DNA of 64,000 bases, taken from NCBI GenBank assembly GCA_002118135.1, contig BDIU01000226.1, forward strand, positions 62,001 to 126,000, given 5' to 3'. The DNA comes from Trebouxia sp. TZW2008 (taxonomy: Eukaryota; Chlorophyta; Trebouxiophyceae; Trebouxiales; Trebouxiaceae). Position 1 is the first letter of the stretch, and each line of letters starts with the position of its first letter. The notes under the pieces are model-generated. The model ran no database searches, was not told the origin of the DNA, and worked only from the letters and a program-made list of their open reading frames with translations. A program made the position numbers and the translations under genes. Below, piece by piece: positions 37,719 to 48,900 of this stretch.

Positions 37719-38161
37719 ATGACTGCAACTACAAGCCGGCCCAAGGCAAGCATTTGCACACGGAGCACTTTTCATGTGCTTCAAAATGGAGCGGCAATGA
37801 TGTAGTCTAGCATGCAGCAGGGAAAAGCTGTTAGCTTGACAACAGTTGAAATGTGTCCAATCAATTTCTTTTGCCTGAAGCTCTTCATCTGTGACTTGCT
37901 TTGTGGTCTTGATGTTGCATGGCCACGGATTTTATGCAACACTGAAATGACAAGTGCTACAGGTAGCTGAGCCAATGTATGCTATCTGCCATACATACAC
38001 TGTACACGAGTCAGATACTACTTCAGGGTTGGTCACATGCAACACAGTATTGCATGACAGGATGTAACAGAACAATAGGCATGTACAAAGCCTAAACAGT
38101 GTTCTGGGAATGTATTCAGGATACACCCTTGCCGTCGTGGTCAAGGAATGCCCACTGTACT
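37719..38161. other. Convergent intergenic region
   Basis: Between XRCC3 (+) and beta-ureidopropionase (-) 3' ends. No gene is seen; presumed 3' UTRs. Confidence 0.5.
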
Positions 38162-40264
38162 TTACTGTGCCTCCTTGATGACCTGCGGTTGAAAGTTTGG
38201 CTTGACATACTCCTGAAGCAGCTGTGCATACAGCTCATATCTGGCTGTCATTTGGAAGCCCCACTGGTCACGCACCTATACACAGAGTCACACCATGTTG
38301 CTACTTGCATCACTGTCAAAGCTGTTATTACTGATCGGCTTGCAATGTAGAACTTGCGGCAATGAAGCACATCTTATGTTGAAGCATGCGCACCTGGCGA
38401 CACAGATTTAGGTCCAACTCGGCAATCATTAGCCCATCCTTGTATCTTGAGAGGCCTGGAGTGCGGCTGCCATCAGGTGCTGCAACATAACTGCTGCCAT
38501 AAAAGTGGCCAAAAGCCTGCAAAACAGCAATGTCTGTTGACCAGCATTCTACCCATCCTATTGCTGCAGAGTACAATCTGTGTACTATTGGCCAGCAAGC
38601 TTTTTATGATCAGACAGCAAGTCATGCATGAGAATCTTCCATATGTATCAATCAGCTGGTGCAAATTGCTGGTGCACAACTACTTGTCATCCACATATAT
38701 TGAGTCATGATGCTTTCATGTTTTACCATTTTCAACATGTTGCAGCCGACATGTTACATGCGTTGATGACAAGTACCTTATGCGCTGCCTGTCCGTCACC
38801 AGAAGTGAAGTCATTTGGGAACACCTCTGTGCCAACACGGTTGATTGCTGCTGTATAGTAGCTATTTGCAATGGCTGCATTGCGGGCTTCTATCCCCCAC
38901 AGGGGTTCACTAAGGGAGCCCACTGTGGCTGAGGGGTTGAACACAATCTCAGCTCCATTCAGGCCAAAAGCTTGCCAATTCATGGGATGATGCCGCCCAT
39001 AACAGATGTTAACTGCTATTCTGCCATATACTGTGTCAAAGACTGGGTGGCCCGTGTTGCCTTCTAAGTAGTATGTGGACTCATTGAAGTCTCCCACTCT
39101 GGGTATGTGGTTCTGCAGGCAATGTCAACCCCGTCGCAAGCACACTGGTTACATGCTTTAGCTTTCGTTGCAATCAAGGAGTCATGTAGCAGCATTGAGA
39201 TTGTAGTCACACAGAGAGCTGCAGTCGCTGTCACGGTTGCGCAGAAACAGTATGCAAGATGTCGGGTCAGAAGTGTGGGTCCATGCATCTATATAATCAG
39301 TAGACAGCTGACTGAGATTACCTTGCGTTGTTTGCCGATCACAATTCCCATGTGACCAATGACAACTGCAGTGTTCCAGATAGTTTCTCCATGGGGCTCG
39401 TCACGCTCTAATACTGGGTTGATGATGACCATATTGTATTTCTGGGCATATGTCTGCAGCATTCTGGTGGATGGGCCATTTTCTGCAGATTCTGCAAATT
39501 CTAGCCATTCCCTTTCTCGTGTGCAAAAAGCAAACGGCATGGTCCATGCTTCTTGCAGGCAAAGAACCTGCACTCCTGCCCTGCCAGCTGCATCTATCAG
39601 CTTTTCTACTGCTGTGTACAGAGCCTGCATGACAAGTCACTATTGACATGCAGCATGAGGTTTTTCTCTAAGCTGAGCCTAAGCCCTCTGAGCCTAGCTC
39701 AAGCTTAGAAGTGTGTTCTCAAAGAACGGCCATAAGCTGCAACAAGGTTGAAGCAGCTGATTGTATCACCTGAGTTTGCTCAGCATAGGGCGCTGTTGTA
39801 GGTGCTTTGATGCTGTTCTGTATCAGCCCAATTTTGACACGCCTAGGCTTTCTGTTCTGTTCTTGCCGAGCTTTGAACCTGTAAGCTTGCAAGTCGAATC
39901 CAAGTTGGGTTGCTTCGTCCTTGGCTTCTTGATTGATTGAGATAGCTTGTACTGGGCCACCTCGGTTTGCTCCATACAGAACCCTCTTGACTTCTACAAG
40001 CTTGTCTTCAGGGATGTACTCCTGCAAGGTACCGCTTTTTCGGATGTGCATAGGCGTACGGGGCTACATCAAACAAGGGCCTGCCCGGTCCACATGCAGT
40101 GTCGTGGAAGTGTGTCTCGTCTCAAGAAAACGCATAATTTCGGGGCTGAAGCTGTTTGAGCCGTGCAAGGTTACCTGTAGAAGCGCTTCGATAGATTCAA
40201 AGCCGGCTAGAGAGCCTTCTGCTTGCAATTCAGATGAAGGGTCGCCGTTCGCCGTGCCCGGCAT
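38162..40264 (-). CDS. PYD3: Beta-ureidopropionase (plant PYD3 type)
   Basis: Nitrilase-superfamily enzyme hydrolysing N-carbamoyl-beta-alanine to beta-alanine, CO2 and NH3, the last step of pyrimidine breakdown. Six exons read right to left: 40264-about 40150, about 40025-39770, about 39627-39322, about 39113-38777, about 38520-38392, 38278-38162. Motifs: [43 protein letters not shown], carrying the catalytic Glu; [19 protein letters not shown], which follows the catalytic Lys; [15 protein letters not shown] with the catalytic Cys; [55 protein letters not shown]. Triad complete, full length. The N-terminal about 50 residues ([20 protein letters not shown]) are longer than the fold needs. Shares an upstream region of 599 bp with POR. 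Confidence 0.92.
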
Positions 40265-40863
40265 TGCCGCGTTCGGTGGCTCGTTCCGACGCAGTCAAAG
40301 CCGATCAGAGCAAAAGTCGGTTTTGGGACTGCTAGCAGCTCATGTCTCAAGCACAAACACAGCCGATGTTGTATTGCAGCACCGCTGCACGCACTATACG
40401 GTTTGACTCGCGCTCAGGCTGTCGAGGATCGCAGCGTCGATTGCGGAGTGTCAAAGAGTGCAGTTTGATCATAACCGACCTTTAGTAAGGTGTGTCATGT
40501 ATGACTAAGTCTGCGTACCTCTTCATCGCCATATCTGGACTTTATCCTGCAGTTGCAGAGCCGCATGTTGCACACAGTTGCAACGCCTACTTGCCAAGAG
40601 CATCGATCTCGGGACATCGAGCATCTTCGAGGCGGATCTCAAAAGTCACAGCTGATCGAAGTCGCTCGCGCCATCCAGGTACGCTAGATCTGCGCTTTGC
40701 TCTGTACACTGCAGCAACGAAGCTCTCGAAGCTGCTTTGGCCTTGCCTGAATGTCTTGCTCGATTGCGTCTCAATGTCCTGCCCAAGATCTCGCTTCGCC
40801 TGAGGCTGTTATGACAGCTGTGCTGTGTGTTTCACAGGCTACTTACTTTTCAGACTTTTGACT
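40265..40863. promoter_or_regulatory. Divergent promoter region, PYD3 / POR
   Basis: Lies between start codons on opposite strands. It presumably contains the light- and development-responsive promoter of POR, but I cannot point to a defined element. An open frame at 40492-40803 has no family support. Confidence 0.4.
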
Positions 40864-42072
40864 ATGCAAAGCCTCAACCTTCAGCGGCCAACAGCCACTC
40901 CTCATAGCTTGGGATGTGGACGACGGCAGCTTGGTCAAGCCAGACTGCAAGCTGTCAGCAACAGCAGATCACAGCAGCAGCAGAAGCAGCTCAGATCAGC
41001 AGGCAAAGCCCAGAAACACTCCTGCAAGCAGCAGCAGCGAACTGTCGCAAAAGCCACCAGCACCTTGGAAGCACCAACAGCCTCCAAAGCTGCAGCTCAA
41101 TCCACCGTCAACAAGCCCACAGTGATCATCACTGGTGCATCATCAGGCCTTGGACTGGCAGCTGCTAAGCAGCTAGCTCAGAGCGGGGACTGGCATGTAG
41201 TCATGGCATGCCGAGACTTCTCCAAAGCCGAGTCTGCAGCGCGCAACTCAGGCATGCCCAAGGGCAGCTATACAGTCATGCACCTAGACCTTGCTTCCCT
41301 GGAAAGCGTCAGGCAGTTTGTGGGCAACTTCAGAGCAAGCGGCATCCCTCTGGACGTGCTTGTATGCAACGCAGCAACTTACCTACCCACAGCCAAAGAG
41401 CCGACTTTCACAGCTGATGGGTTCGAGCTCAGCACAGCATGCAACCACTTGGGCCACTTCCTGCTCACCAACCTACTGCTGGAAGACCTGAAGGACAAGA
41501 AGAAGAGCAAAGCCGCTGAGGCCAGTCCCAGAATCATCATTGTGGGGTCGATCACCGGCAACACCAACACAGTTGCCGGCAATGTGCCACCAAAGGCAAA
41601 CCTAGGAGACCTGAGGGGCCTTGCAACCACCCTTAATGGCGTTCAGTCACCCATGATTGATGGCGGAAAGTTTGACGGCGCCAAAGCTTACAAGGATAGC
41701 AAAGTGTGCAACATGCTGACCGTACGTGAGGGCCACCGCCGCTACCATGACTCAACAGGCGTCACGTTTGCGTCGCTGTACCCAGGATGCATTGCAGACA
41801 CCGGTCTGTTCAGAAACCATGTCAAGCTGTTCAGAACCTTGTTTCCACCTTTCCAGAAGTACATCACCAAGGGGTATGTTTCACAAGAAGATGCTGGCAG
41901 GAGGTTGGCACAGGTTGTGTCTGACCCCAAGCTTGATCAGTCTGGTGTTTACTGGAGCTGGAACAACCAGTCTGAGTCTTTTGAGAATGAGGTTTCAGAG
42001 GAAGTTGGTGATGGCGTCAAGGGTCAGAAGCTATGGGACCTGAGTGAGAAGCTTGTTGGCCTTGTCCACTAA
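40864..42072 (+). CDS. POR: Light-dependent NADPH:protochlorophyllide oxidoreductase
   Basis: Reduces the C17-C18 double bond of protochlorophyllide in chlorophyll synthesis, using NADPH and light, on plastid membranes. Single exon of 402 codons from the ATG at 40864. Residues 1-about 80 are Gln/Ser/Lys-rich ([19 protein letters not shown]), a transit peptide. The SDR core follows: [18 protein letters not shown] (dinucleotide fold), [77 protein letters not shown], active-site [29 protein letters not shown]. All key residues are present. The surrounding genes average six or more exons, so the absence of introns is notable. The ATG used is the first one giving a sensible transit peptide. Confidence 0.95.
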   Translation: MQSLNLQRPTATPHSLGCGRRQLGQARLQAVSNSRSQQQQKQLRSAGKAQKHSCKQQQRTVAKATSTLEAPTASKAAAQSTVNKPTVIITGASSGLGLAAAKQLAQSGDWHVVMACRDFSKAESAARNSGMPKGSYTVMHLDLASLESVRQFVGNFRASGIPLDVLVCNAATYLPTAKEPTFTADGFELSTACNHLGHFLLTNLLLEDLKDKKKSKAAEASPRIIIVGSITGNTNTVAGNVPPKANLGDLRGLATTLNGVQSPMIDGGKFDGAKAYKDSKVCNMLTVREGHRRYHDSTGVTFASLYPGCIADTGLFRNHVKLFRTLFPPFQKYITKGYVSQEDAGRRLAQVVSDPKLDQSGVYWSWNNQSESFENEVSEEVGDGVKGQKLWDLSEKLVGLVH

Positions 42073-42282
42073 TAGTTCAATGTAGCCTGTGCTGTACTGG
42101 TCCTCTGACAGTCGTCATGTTGGTTGGTTTGTGATACTTTGCCCATGTTGGTAGTGCATGCAGTGTTTGACGAGTTTGTTAGCTAGTGTAGCCAGTCGCT
42201 CAGCACATCAGATACAGTGTCAGTGACTTTCCCTCAGGTGGTGCTGATGCCCAAAATGTAACTATGAAATTATGACTGGAAT
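42073..42282. terminator. POR 3' untranslated region (presumed)
   Basis: Non-coding stretch after the POR stop, before the converging hypothetical gene. No polyadenylation signal can be assigned with certainty. Confidence 0.3.
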
Positions 42283-42923
42283 TCAACTGAATGCATCAGA
42301 TTTTGACTGGTAGTCACTTGCCATGCATTTGCCTTTTCCATTACCATTTGCAGCTGCCGCATTGTACGATGGGTCAGCAGTAGTGGAGAGGTGGCTTGAC
42401 ATGTTGTCAGCGGCGTCTGTTGAGGGCACACTTGTGACGGGTAAACAAGAAGGGGGACTGCTTACCAGACATGTCATTGACCTCACACAGAGAAAACTTT
42501 ATCATTGCTGTGTGAGTTCAATGACGTGTTTGGTAAGAAATCCTCTTTGTTGCTTACTCTCCTCACAAATGTGCCCTCAACAGAGACTGCTGACGACATG
42601 CTGCACTATCGCCCAACATAAAAAGAATCAACACATGTGAGCACTTGCACAAGATGGTGGCATACTGTATGGCCATGTCATTGTACGCACTGGCAGCGTG
42701 GCGAGGCATACTGCCCACCAATGTCAGCAAAGCAGTACAAGACCCTGGGTTGAACATGGCAAGCATCAGTGCTTGAGTTAATGAACCCCTGGCAAGCATC
42801 AGTGCTGGACTTGATGAAGCTCTGGGGTTGGCATAGGTGTAACGCAAGCACTGCTGACGAGGTGTAACTGTAGCGAGTCTCTGTTGGATCGTCCGATCTT
42901 TGCGCCTCAGCTTCATCAGACAT
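42283..42923 (-). CDS. Small hypothetical gene (tentative)
   Basis: Not recognised. First exon from the ATG at 42923 encodes MSDEAEAQRSDDPTETRY and SYTSSAVLAL. The last exon encodes TDAADNMSSHLSTTADPSYN, then a Gly/Asn/Lys-rich end (NGNGKGK) and a stop at 42283-42285. The middle is unresolved: it contains a 40-bp direct repeat (gttcattaactcaagcactg / cttcatcaagtccagcactg, minus strand) and one arm of the inverted repeat described at 42405. Start codons of this gene and NPC1 are only 71 bp apart, head to head. It could equally be a non-coding transcript. Confidence 0.35.
42405..42598. repeat. Long imperfect inverted repeat (hairpin-forming)
   Basis: The arm at about 42405-42490 (gtctgttgagggcacacttg to gacctcacacag) is matched by the reverse complement of the arm at 42508-42598 (ctgtgtgagttcaatgacgt to gtgccctcaacagagac). 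Arms are about 85 bp with roughly 70-75% identity by eye, spacer about 17 bp. Each arm contains a gtaag and a ccctcaacag, so it may be an inverted copy of a small exon-intron segment. Confidence 0.75.
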
Positions 42924-42994
42924 ATCTGCAACACGCGCAGAACATGAGACCACCCTCGTGTCTACAGCGCGCAGGACATTGCTCTGAATCGAGC

Positions 42995-45900
42995 ATGATG
43001 CACCCGTTTATCCTCACTGCACTGGTGATCCTCTCTCTGCACCAAACCGTGCTGCCTGTGTGCAAGTGATGAGTCGTCGTCTTGCACATTCTCGCGATTG
43101 AGAGGCGACTGCGCCCAACATCGATGCTCATAGTGCTATCAAGCATATCATGTGCGTTAACATGTGCTGCTGTCAGGTGACATACCTAGCGTGTCAAGCT
43201 TCAGCTTCCTGGAAAGACCAGGCACAGCTCGGCAAGTAAGTCCGCGAAGTTTTGTTTGCTGATGTAGGCAACTCTTTCGAGTCATACCGGTCAGTCAAGT
43301 CGTCCTGTCTGATCATCAGCAATGCTGCTTTGTAGGGACAGTTGGCTCACCGCCCAGCACACAAAGGGTGTCTGTGCTCTGTATGGCGTATGTGGACATC
43401 GAACAGACAAATCAGGTCTTGACTGCCCAAAAAATGAACCAGGTTCAACACTGGGCGGTCAAGCACTGCAAAAGCTGCAAGACACTTGTCCCCAACTTCT
43501 AGCTGAGTACGGGCCAGATGGACAGTACTGCTGTACAGAAGAGCAAATAGACACACTCAGCCATCAGGTGGCATCACTTGACATCACTTCCTTGTCATTT
43601 GTGGGTTGACAACCTTCCAGATTGCCTGTTTACTTCATTTGTGCTGATGCAATGACAATGGCCATTGACGACACATCAGACTGCGACTCCGATGCATTGT
43701 GCCAATGCGCTGACAATGGGCATTGACAACCATCTAGACCGCACTTTCTTCTCAGTGTATGCCAATGCACTGACATCAGGCATTGACAGCCATGCAGACT
43801 GCATCTTCACCTCATTAAGCTAAAGCACTGACAAGAATCATTGACAAACATCCAGACTGTGCTTTCACGGCATTTCGCCAAGTCATTGACAATCATCCAG
43901 ACTGCATTTTCACTTCATTGTGCTGAGACACTGACAATGCTGCGTCATGCAGATCCAGCAAGCCAGCACATTGCTGATTGGATGCCCAGCATGCGATCAC
44001 AATTTCAAGCACTTCTTCTGTACGCTGACATGCCATCCTGATCAGTCAACCTTTGTCAACGTGACTGATGTCCAGAAGGCAGCCGATACTAACAAGACAG
44101 CTGTCAAAGAGGTACTGATTGCACTACTCTTATATTTTGGTTTGCACTTGATCAGCTCTTGTGTCTTAGCAGTGCCAACCATGCTGATGCTCATGGCAAG
44201 CTGCACTGCTTTACATATTAGTACCTGTTGAGATTTGAGCAGTGCATTGTGCGATGACGCTGCGGGCAAGTCTGCTGTTATGCAGGCATCATACTATGTG
44301 GCAGATGCTTTCGGCACCACCTTCTACAACTCCTGCAAGGTGCGTGTGTTGGCAATCCTGCACACAATGTCATGCTGCAGTATCCATTCCGCAGCCGATG
44401 AACAAGTGCAGCTGCATTGCAAGTATCTTGTTAGCAGATGAAGGAGCACAGCCGCTTTGCAAGCATTGCTACAGCCGCCAACGTGCAGAATCAATAACAG
44501 CACATCAGCACCAGAAATATCCTTGCCAGCTGCTGCACTGTGGTCAGCATTGCTTCGCTGGGCACTAGATCAGTCAGGCCATACTGAGCCCTGTCATGAG
44601 GACTGCTTTGTCATGAATGCTTGGAAACTGTAGTCAGGGCTACCTGAAACTTGTCAGCAGGGTTGCTTTGTCATGACATGGTGGTCAGAGCAATCTGCAT
44701 ACTGTGACCACTCGCTGTGTAGGATGTGGTGTACGGCCTGTTGAACATCAAAGCAATGCAGCTTGTCGGCAGTGGTGCCAAGAACTTTCAGCAATGGTTT
44801 GACTTCCTGGGCCTGATCAAGGACAAGCAACCGTTTGGTCAGGGAGCACCATACCAGATGGATTTTCCTGGAGAGCAGAACACACCATTAGGCATGACGG
44901 CCATGAATGAGAGCATACCAACATGCTGGGACTCAGCTTTCAAGTGTTCCTGTGGGGACTGTCCTGATGCCCCCACATGCGTACCAGTGAGTATGACATG
45001 GACCTTGTTGCTGGGTTCCAGATCCTTCCCAACAAGCGTGACTGATGAATTAGTATATCCATATCAGTTGCCTGCCTGCTCATGTAGTCCGGTTTGATAC
45101 CTAAGCATGCCTGTCTGGAACTGCGCTGGTGCCTGTGTCAGTTTTGCATGTGTTGTCTGTGCTCAAGTCCACTAGCATGTTCATGCCAGAGCTGTCGCAA
45201 GCTCAGATCGCAAAACGTCTGCAGGCTACCCTCAGCAGGTCTAGTGTCTCAGCTGTTAATGCTCCAGGCAAGGAGCTGCTTGCTGCACCCGTTACTCCAT
45301 CCCTTGGACCATTGGAACACATGCTGTGTAGCTTCAGCATCTCAGTTGGCGCATACAAACAGCCATTTTTGGACAGAGCTATCTCCAGGCATTGTGTACC
45401 ATCACTGACCCTCACTATTGCTGCTGCAGCCCCCTCCCCCGCCCCCTCCAGAGCCCTACGGCTGCACAGCCCTAGGGCTGGGCCCAAACAGCCTCTCCTG
45501 CCTGGACCTCTCCCTGTTGACCCTTTACCTCCTCTTCCTGGCAGGCTTGATATGGGCTGCCATACATTGGAGAGTGCTGGCACGCAAATCCAATCCAAGT
45601 CAGGCAGCTGCAAGGTATGGTAGCCACTCCTTTCATGCTTTAGACACAAAAGACGTGCAGCTCAGCAGAAATGAAGTCACATGCAGCTCAGTGAGAGTTA
45701 CACCTTTTTTCATCTCTGTTGATAGTTGTTTGTTTGTTGTTGGTGCTTGTCTGCTTGTGCAGCAGGTTTGTTATTCTTGTTTTATTGGACAGATTTTAAG
45801 GAGAGCCATTTCTGTTGGGACTGAAGTCTTCTGTGGGAAACACAGGCTTGAGAGCACCCCCCTATTGGCTGGGCAGGAGGATGTGAATGGCAATGGCGAG

Positions 45901-48900
45901 CAGCGGCCGCAACCATCGTATTCAGCCCTGGAGCAATGGCTCAGACCCAGGTTTTATCAGCTGGTAAGTAACGACAATCGTGATATGCTCATGGCATAGA
46001 TGCAGACTGTGTTGATCTCAGCTGCTACTGATCATTTTGGGCAGCACAGACGCACACAGCCATCATATCCTGCGCTCAAGCAATTGCTATGGCCCAGCTT
46101 CTACAGGCTGGTAAGTGACAGCAAACTGTTGAGCGTATGGCACAGATGTGTCTTATATACTTATACTGGCTGCTACTGATTGTTTTGGGCAACACATGAG
46201 CACACAGCCATGGAATTCTGTGCTGGAGCAATGACTAAGGCCCAGATTCTGCCCCATGATACATGACGGCAGGTAATTGTGCTGAGCTCATGGCACAGAT
46301 GTGACTTGTTTCACTATGTCATAGACTGCATGCCTGAATTTCATGGAGATATAGTCATTGCCATGGTGTGGCACATGTGATCAGCCTTGTTGGCTGGCTA
46401 AAGCATGTAAAATTGCTCTCTCTCTCTCTCTTCATTGGTATTGACTGCTACTGACCGGTTGGGGCAACGCAGATGCAGGTCGCCATTGTACTCTATGCTG
46501 GAACAATGGCTCAGGACAAGGTTCTATCAGTTGGAAAATTCATGAAGTAGTCCTGTCAAGTCCATAATAATGTCAATTCGATTTTGAAAGACTTTGTGTT
46601 GCAGAATAACAATGACAGTCCACTGGCGCAAATAGCACAACCTGCACGTACAAGATATGAAACCATGCAACTGAATTAGCAAGTTTGCTCAGAGGAATGC
46701 GCCTCTGAGGTGCTCAAAGATGCAGCCAATGCCAATGCCTGAAACAACTCAACAGCTGCGAATGCTCAGTTTCTAGCACTGGAGCTGGCTACCTCTTTTG
46801 AGCAGCATAGATGCAAATTCCTCTGCCCAAATAGCTTGCTTGTGCAGCTGCGTCCATCTATCGTGACTGCAAAGCTTGCGTATTTTCTCATCCAGAACAC
46901 AATCCTTGTATCCAACCCACATGCATACTGCACAACTGTCAGCAAGCCTACACTCTCACTCTCTGATACAGCTGCTGCATCACAAGGCATGCAGAGGTGG
47001 CTTCCTGTAGCAAATTTGCTTCACTTGTAGGGCTCCCAATGCACCTGTGCCATCACTTCTCTTTCAACAACTGCTTTGGTTATCAAGAGAATCGTCCATG
47101 CATTGATTTGTCCTTACTCAGAGGGAACGACTGCAGTCAGAATGCAGTGATTGGTTCCAAATTGCCTTGTTCTTACATCAGGAGCGTCCTTACATCGATT
47201 GTCAGTACAAACAGAAGTTACTGTTCCTCTGGCAGCAACATCGCAGTGTTAGTCAGCGCATGTCACTGCAGGGAGTGGTGTGTGGTGAGCAGCCATATAA
47301 GGTGCTCACTGTATGTGTGCTGGTGATTGGGCTCTGCTGCCTGGGGCTTCTACGCTTTGATGTGGAGACAGATCCACAGCGGCTGTGGGTGGGCTCAGGC
47401 TCCCTCGCAGCCAGAGAAAAGGCACAGTATGAGGTACAGTGTCATTGCTTGCCTGTTGCCACCTGCTATACCTCATGCACACGTCACTGTGAGTGAGACA
47501 TGTGGCACATACTGCACCTCAAACGCCTCATGCACATGTTATGGTGGGTGACATATGTGGGACACACTACACCTCAACTAGTGCCGATTGTGTCACACAG
47601 GACATACCCATGGCTTGCTGACAAAAGTCTGACAGAGGGAATGTCAGGCATAGCCAGAGTTGAGATGCGTGTGTGCTGGTATTTGCTTTGCCAAGCTGGC
47701 TCTTGTCGCCTGCCTCTAAACGCAGTGGCATGGCAGCCTGGCAGTCTGGCAGATTGCCCTCGCAGTTGTGTCAGTACTTGCATTGATGCTGCTAGAGCCT
47801 TATACCCTTGCTGCTACAATCTGTAGACTGTCCTGCCAATGCCACTGCAAATTGCCCACTGCACTGACCGCTCCATCAAGTCCGCACTTTCCTGTTGACA
47901 CTGGTGGGACATGAATGCAGGCCTCCTTTGGTGCTTTCACCACTTTCTTCATTGTCACCGTTTGTGAAGTGTGCTTGCAGGCATCTTTTGGTGCTTTCTG
48001 GCGCATAGAGCAGCTGCTGATCACCACCACGCCAGACACACAGCCCTCCACCAAGAAGACTGCCTCAGGCCTGCCCCCAATCATCACCTCAGACCGCGTA
48101 CACGACCACATCAGGTGGCTGTTTGACGTCCAAGCTGAAGTGGACGCCCTCTCAGTCCCTTACACGGATTCAGCCACAGGCCAAACAGCCAATGCGACCC
48201 TGGAAAGCATCTGTTTCAAGCCTTTAGGGGGTGCCTGTGCAACCGAAAGTGTATTACAGTATTGGCAGATGGACCCTAAGCTCTATCCCAGGCCATCTCC
48301 TGACTTCTGTTTTGGGCATTGGTCGAGCGCTTGTAGGAGCGCTTTTGAGTCCCCCATTGACCCCCACACCGTCCTTGGGGGGTTCCCTACTGACAACACC
48401 TTCAGGAGCATTGCTGAGGATGCCACCAGCTTTGTTGTGACCTATCCTGTGGACTCTTCACCAGCAAACCGGTTAGTCTTCAGTCACAGTCATGTCATTT
48501 TCATGTCATTGTTCCAAAAGACGTTGTATGACTATAAGATGCATTTGAATTCTGTATGACAGATGCAACCTCTGCATGTGGTTCAGCAGACAAACAGCTC
48601 AACTGCATGCTGCATAGATTCAGGAATCAGTTGTCACGGGCATCCTCGTGCGTTTCTCCTAGCGCTTGTTGGCTTCAGCATTGGCCAGCAGCCAGGAGAC
48701 ATACATGTGCTGAGCAGTTTTTATCATGCTCATGCCTATACCTTGCATAGTGGGTTTGGCAGAGCAGCATAGCCAAGAGTATAGCATTCACAAGGAGCCG
48801 CAAGGTTGTCAGTGCTATTGCACCATGCGCCCAAAGCATTACTCTCAACCTTACACCAAGGTCATGAAGGCTACATACAGTCCATGTGTGGCTTACAAAC

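Noticed and set aside
45129..45623. Pro-rich 164-codon frame in NPC1
   Set aside because: It overlaps the true NPC1 exon (45428-45616), which reads in another frame into a membrane helix.
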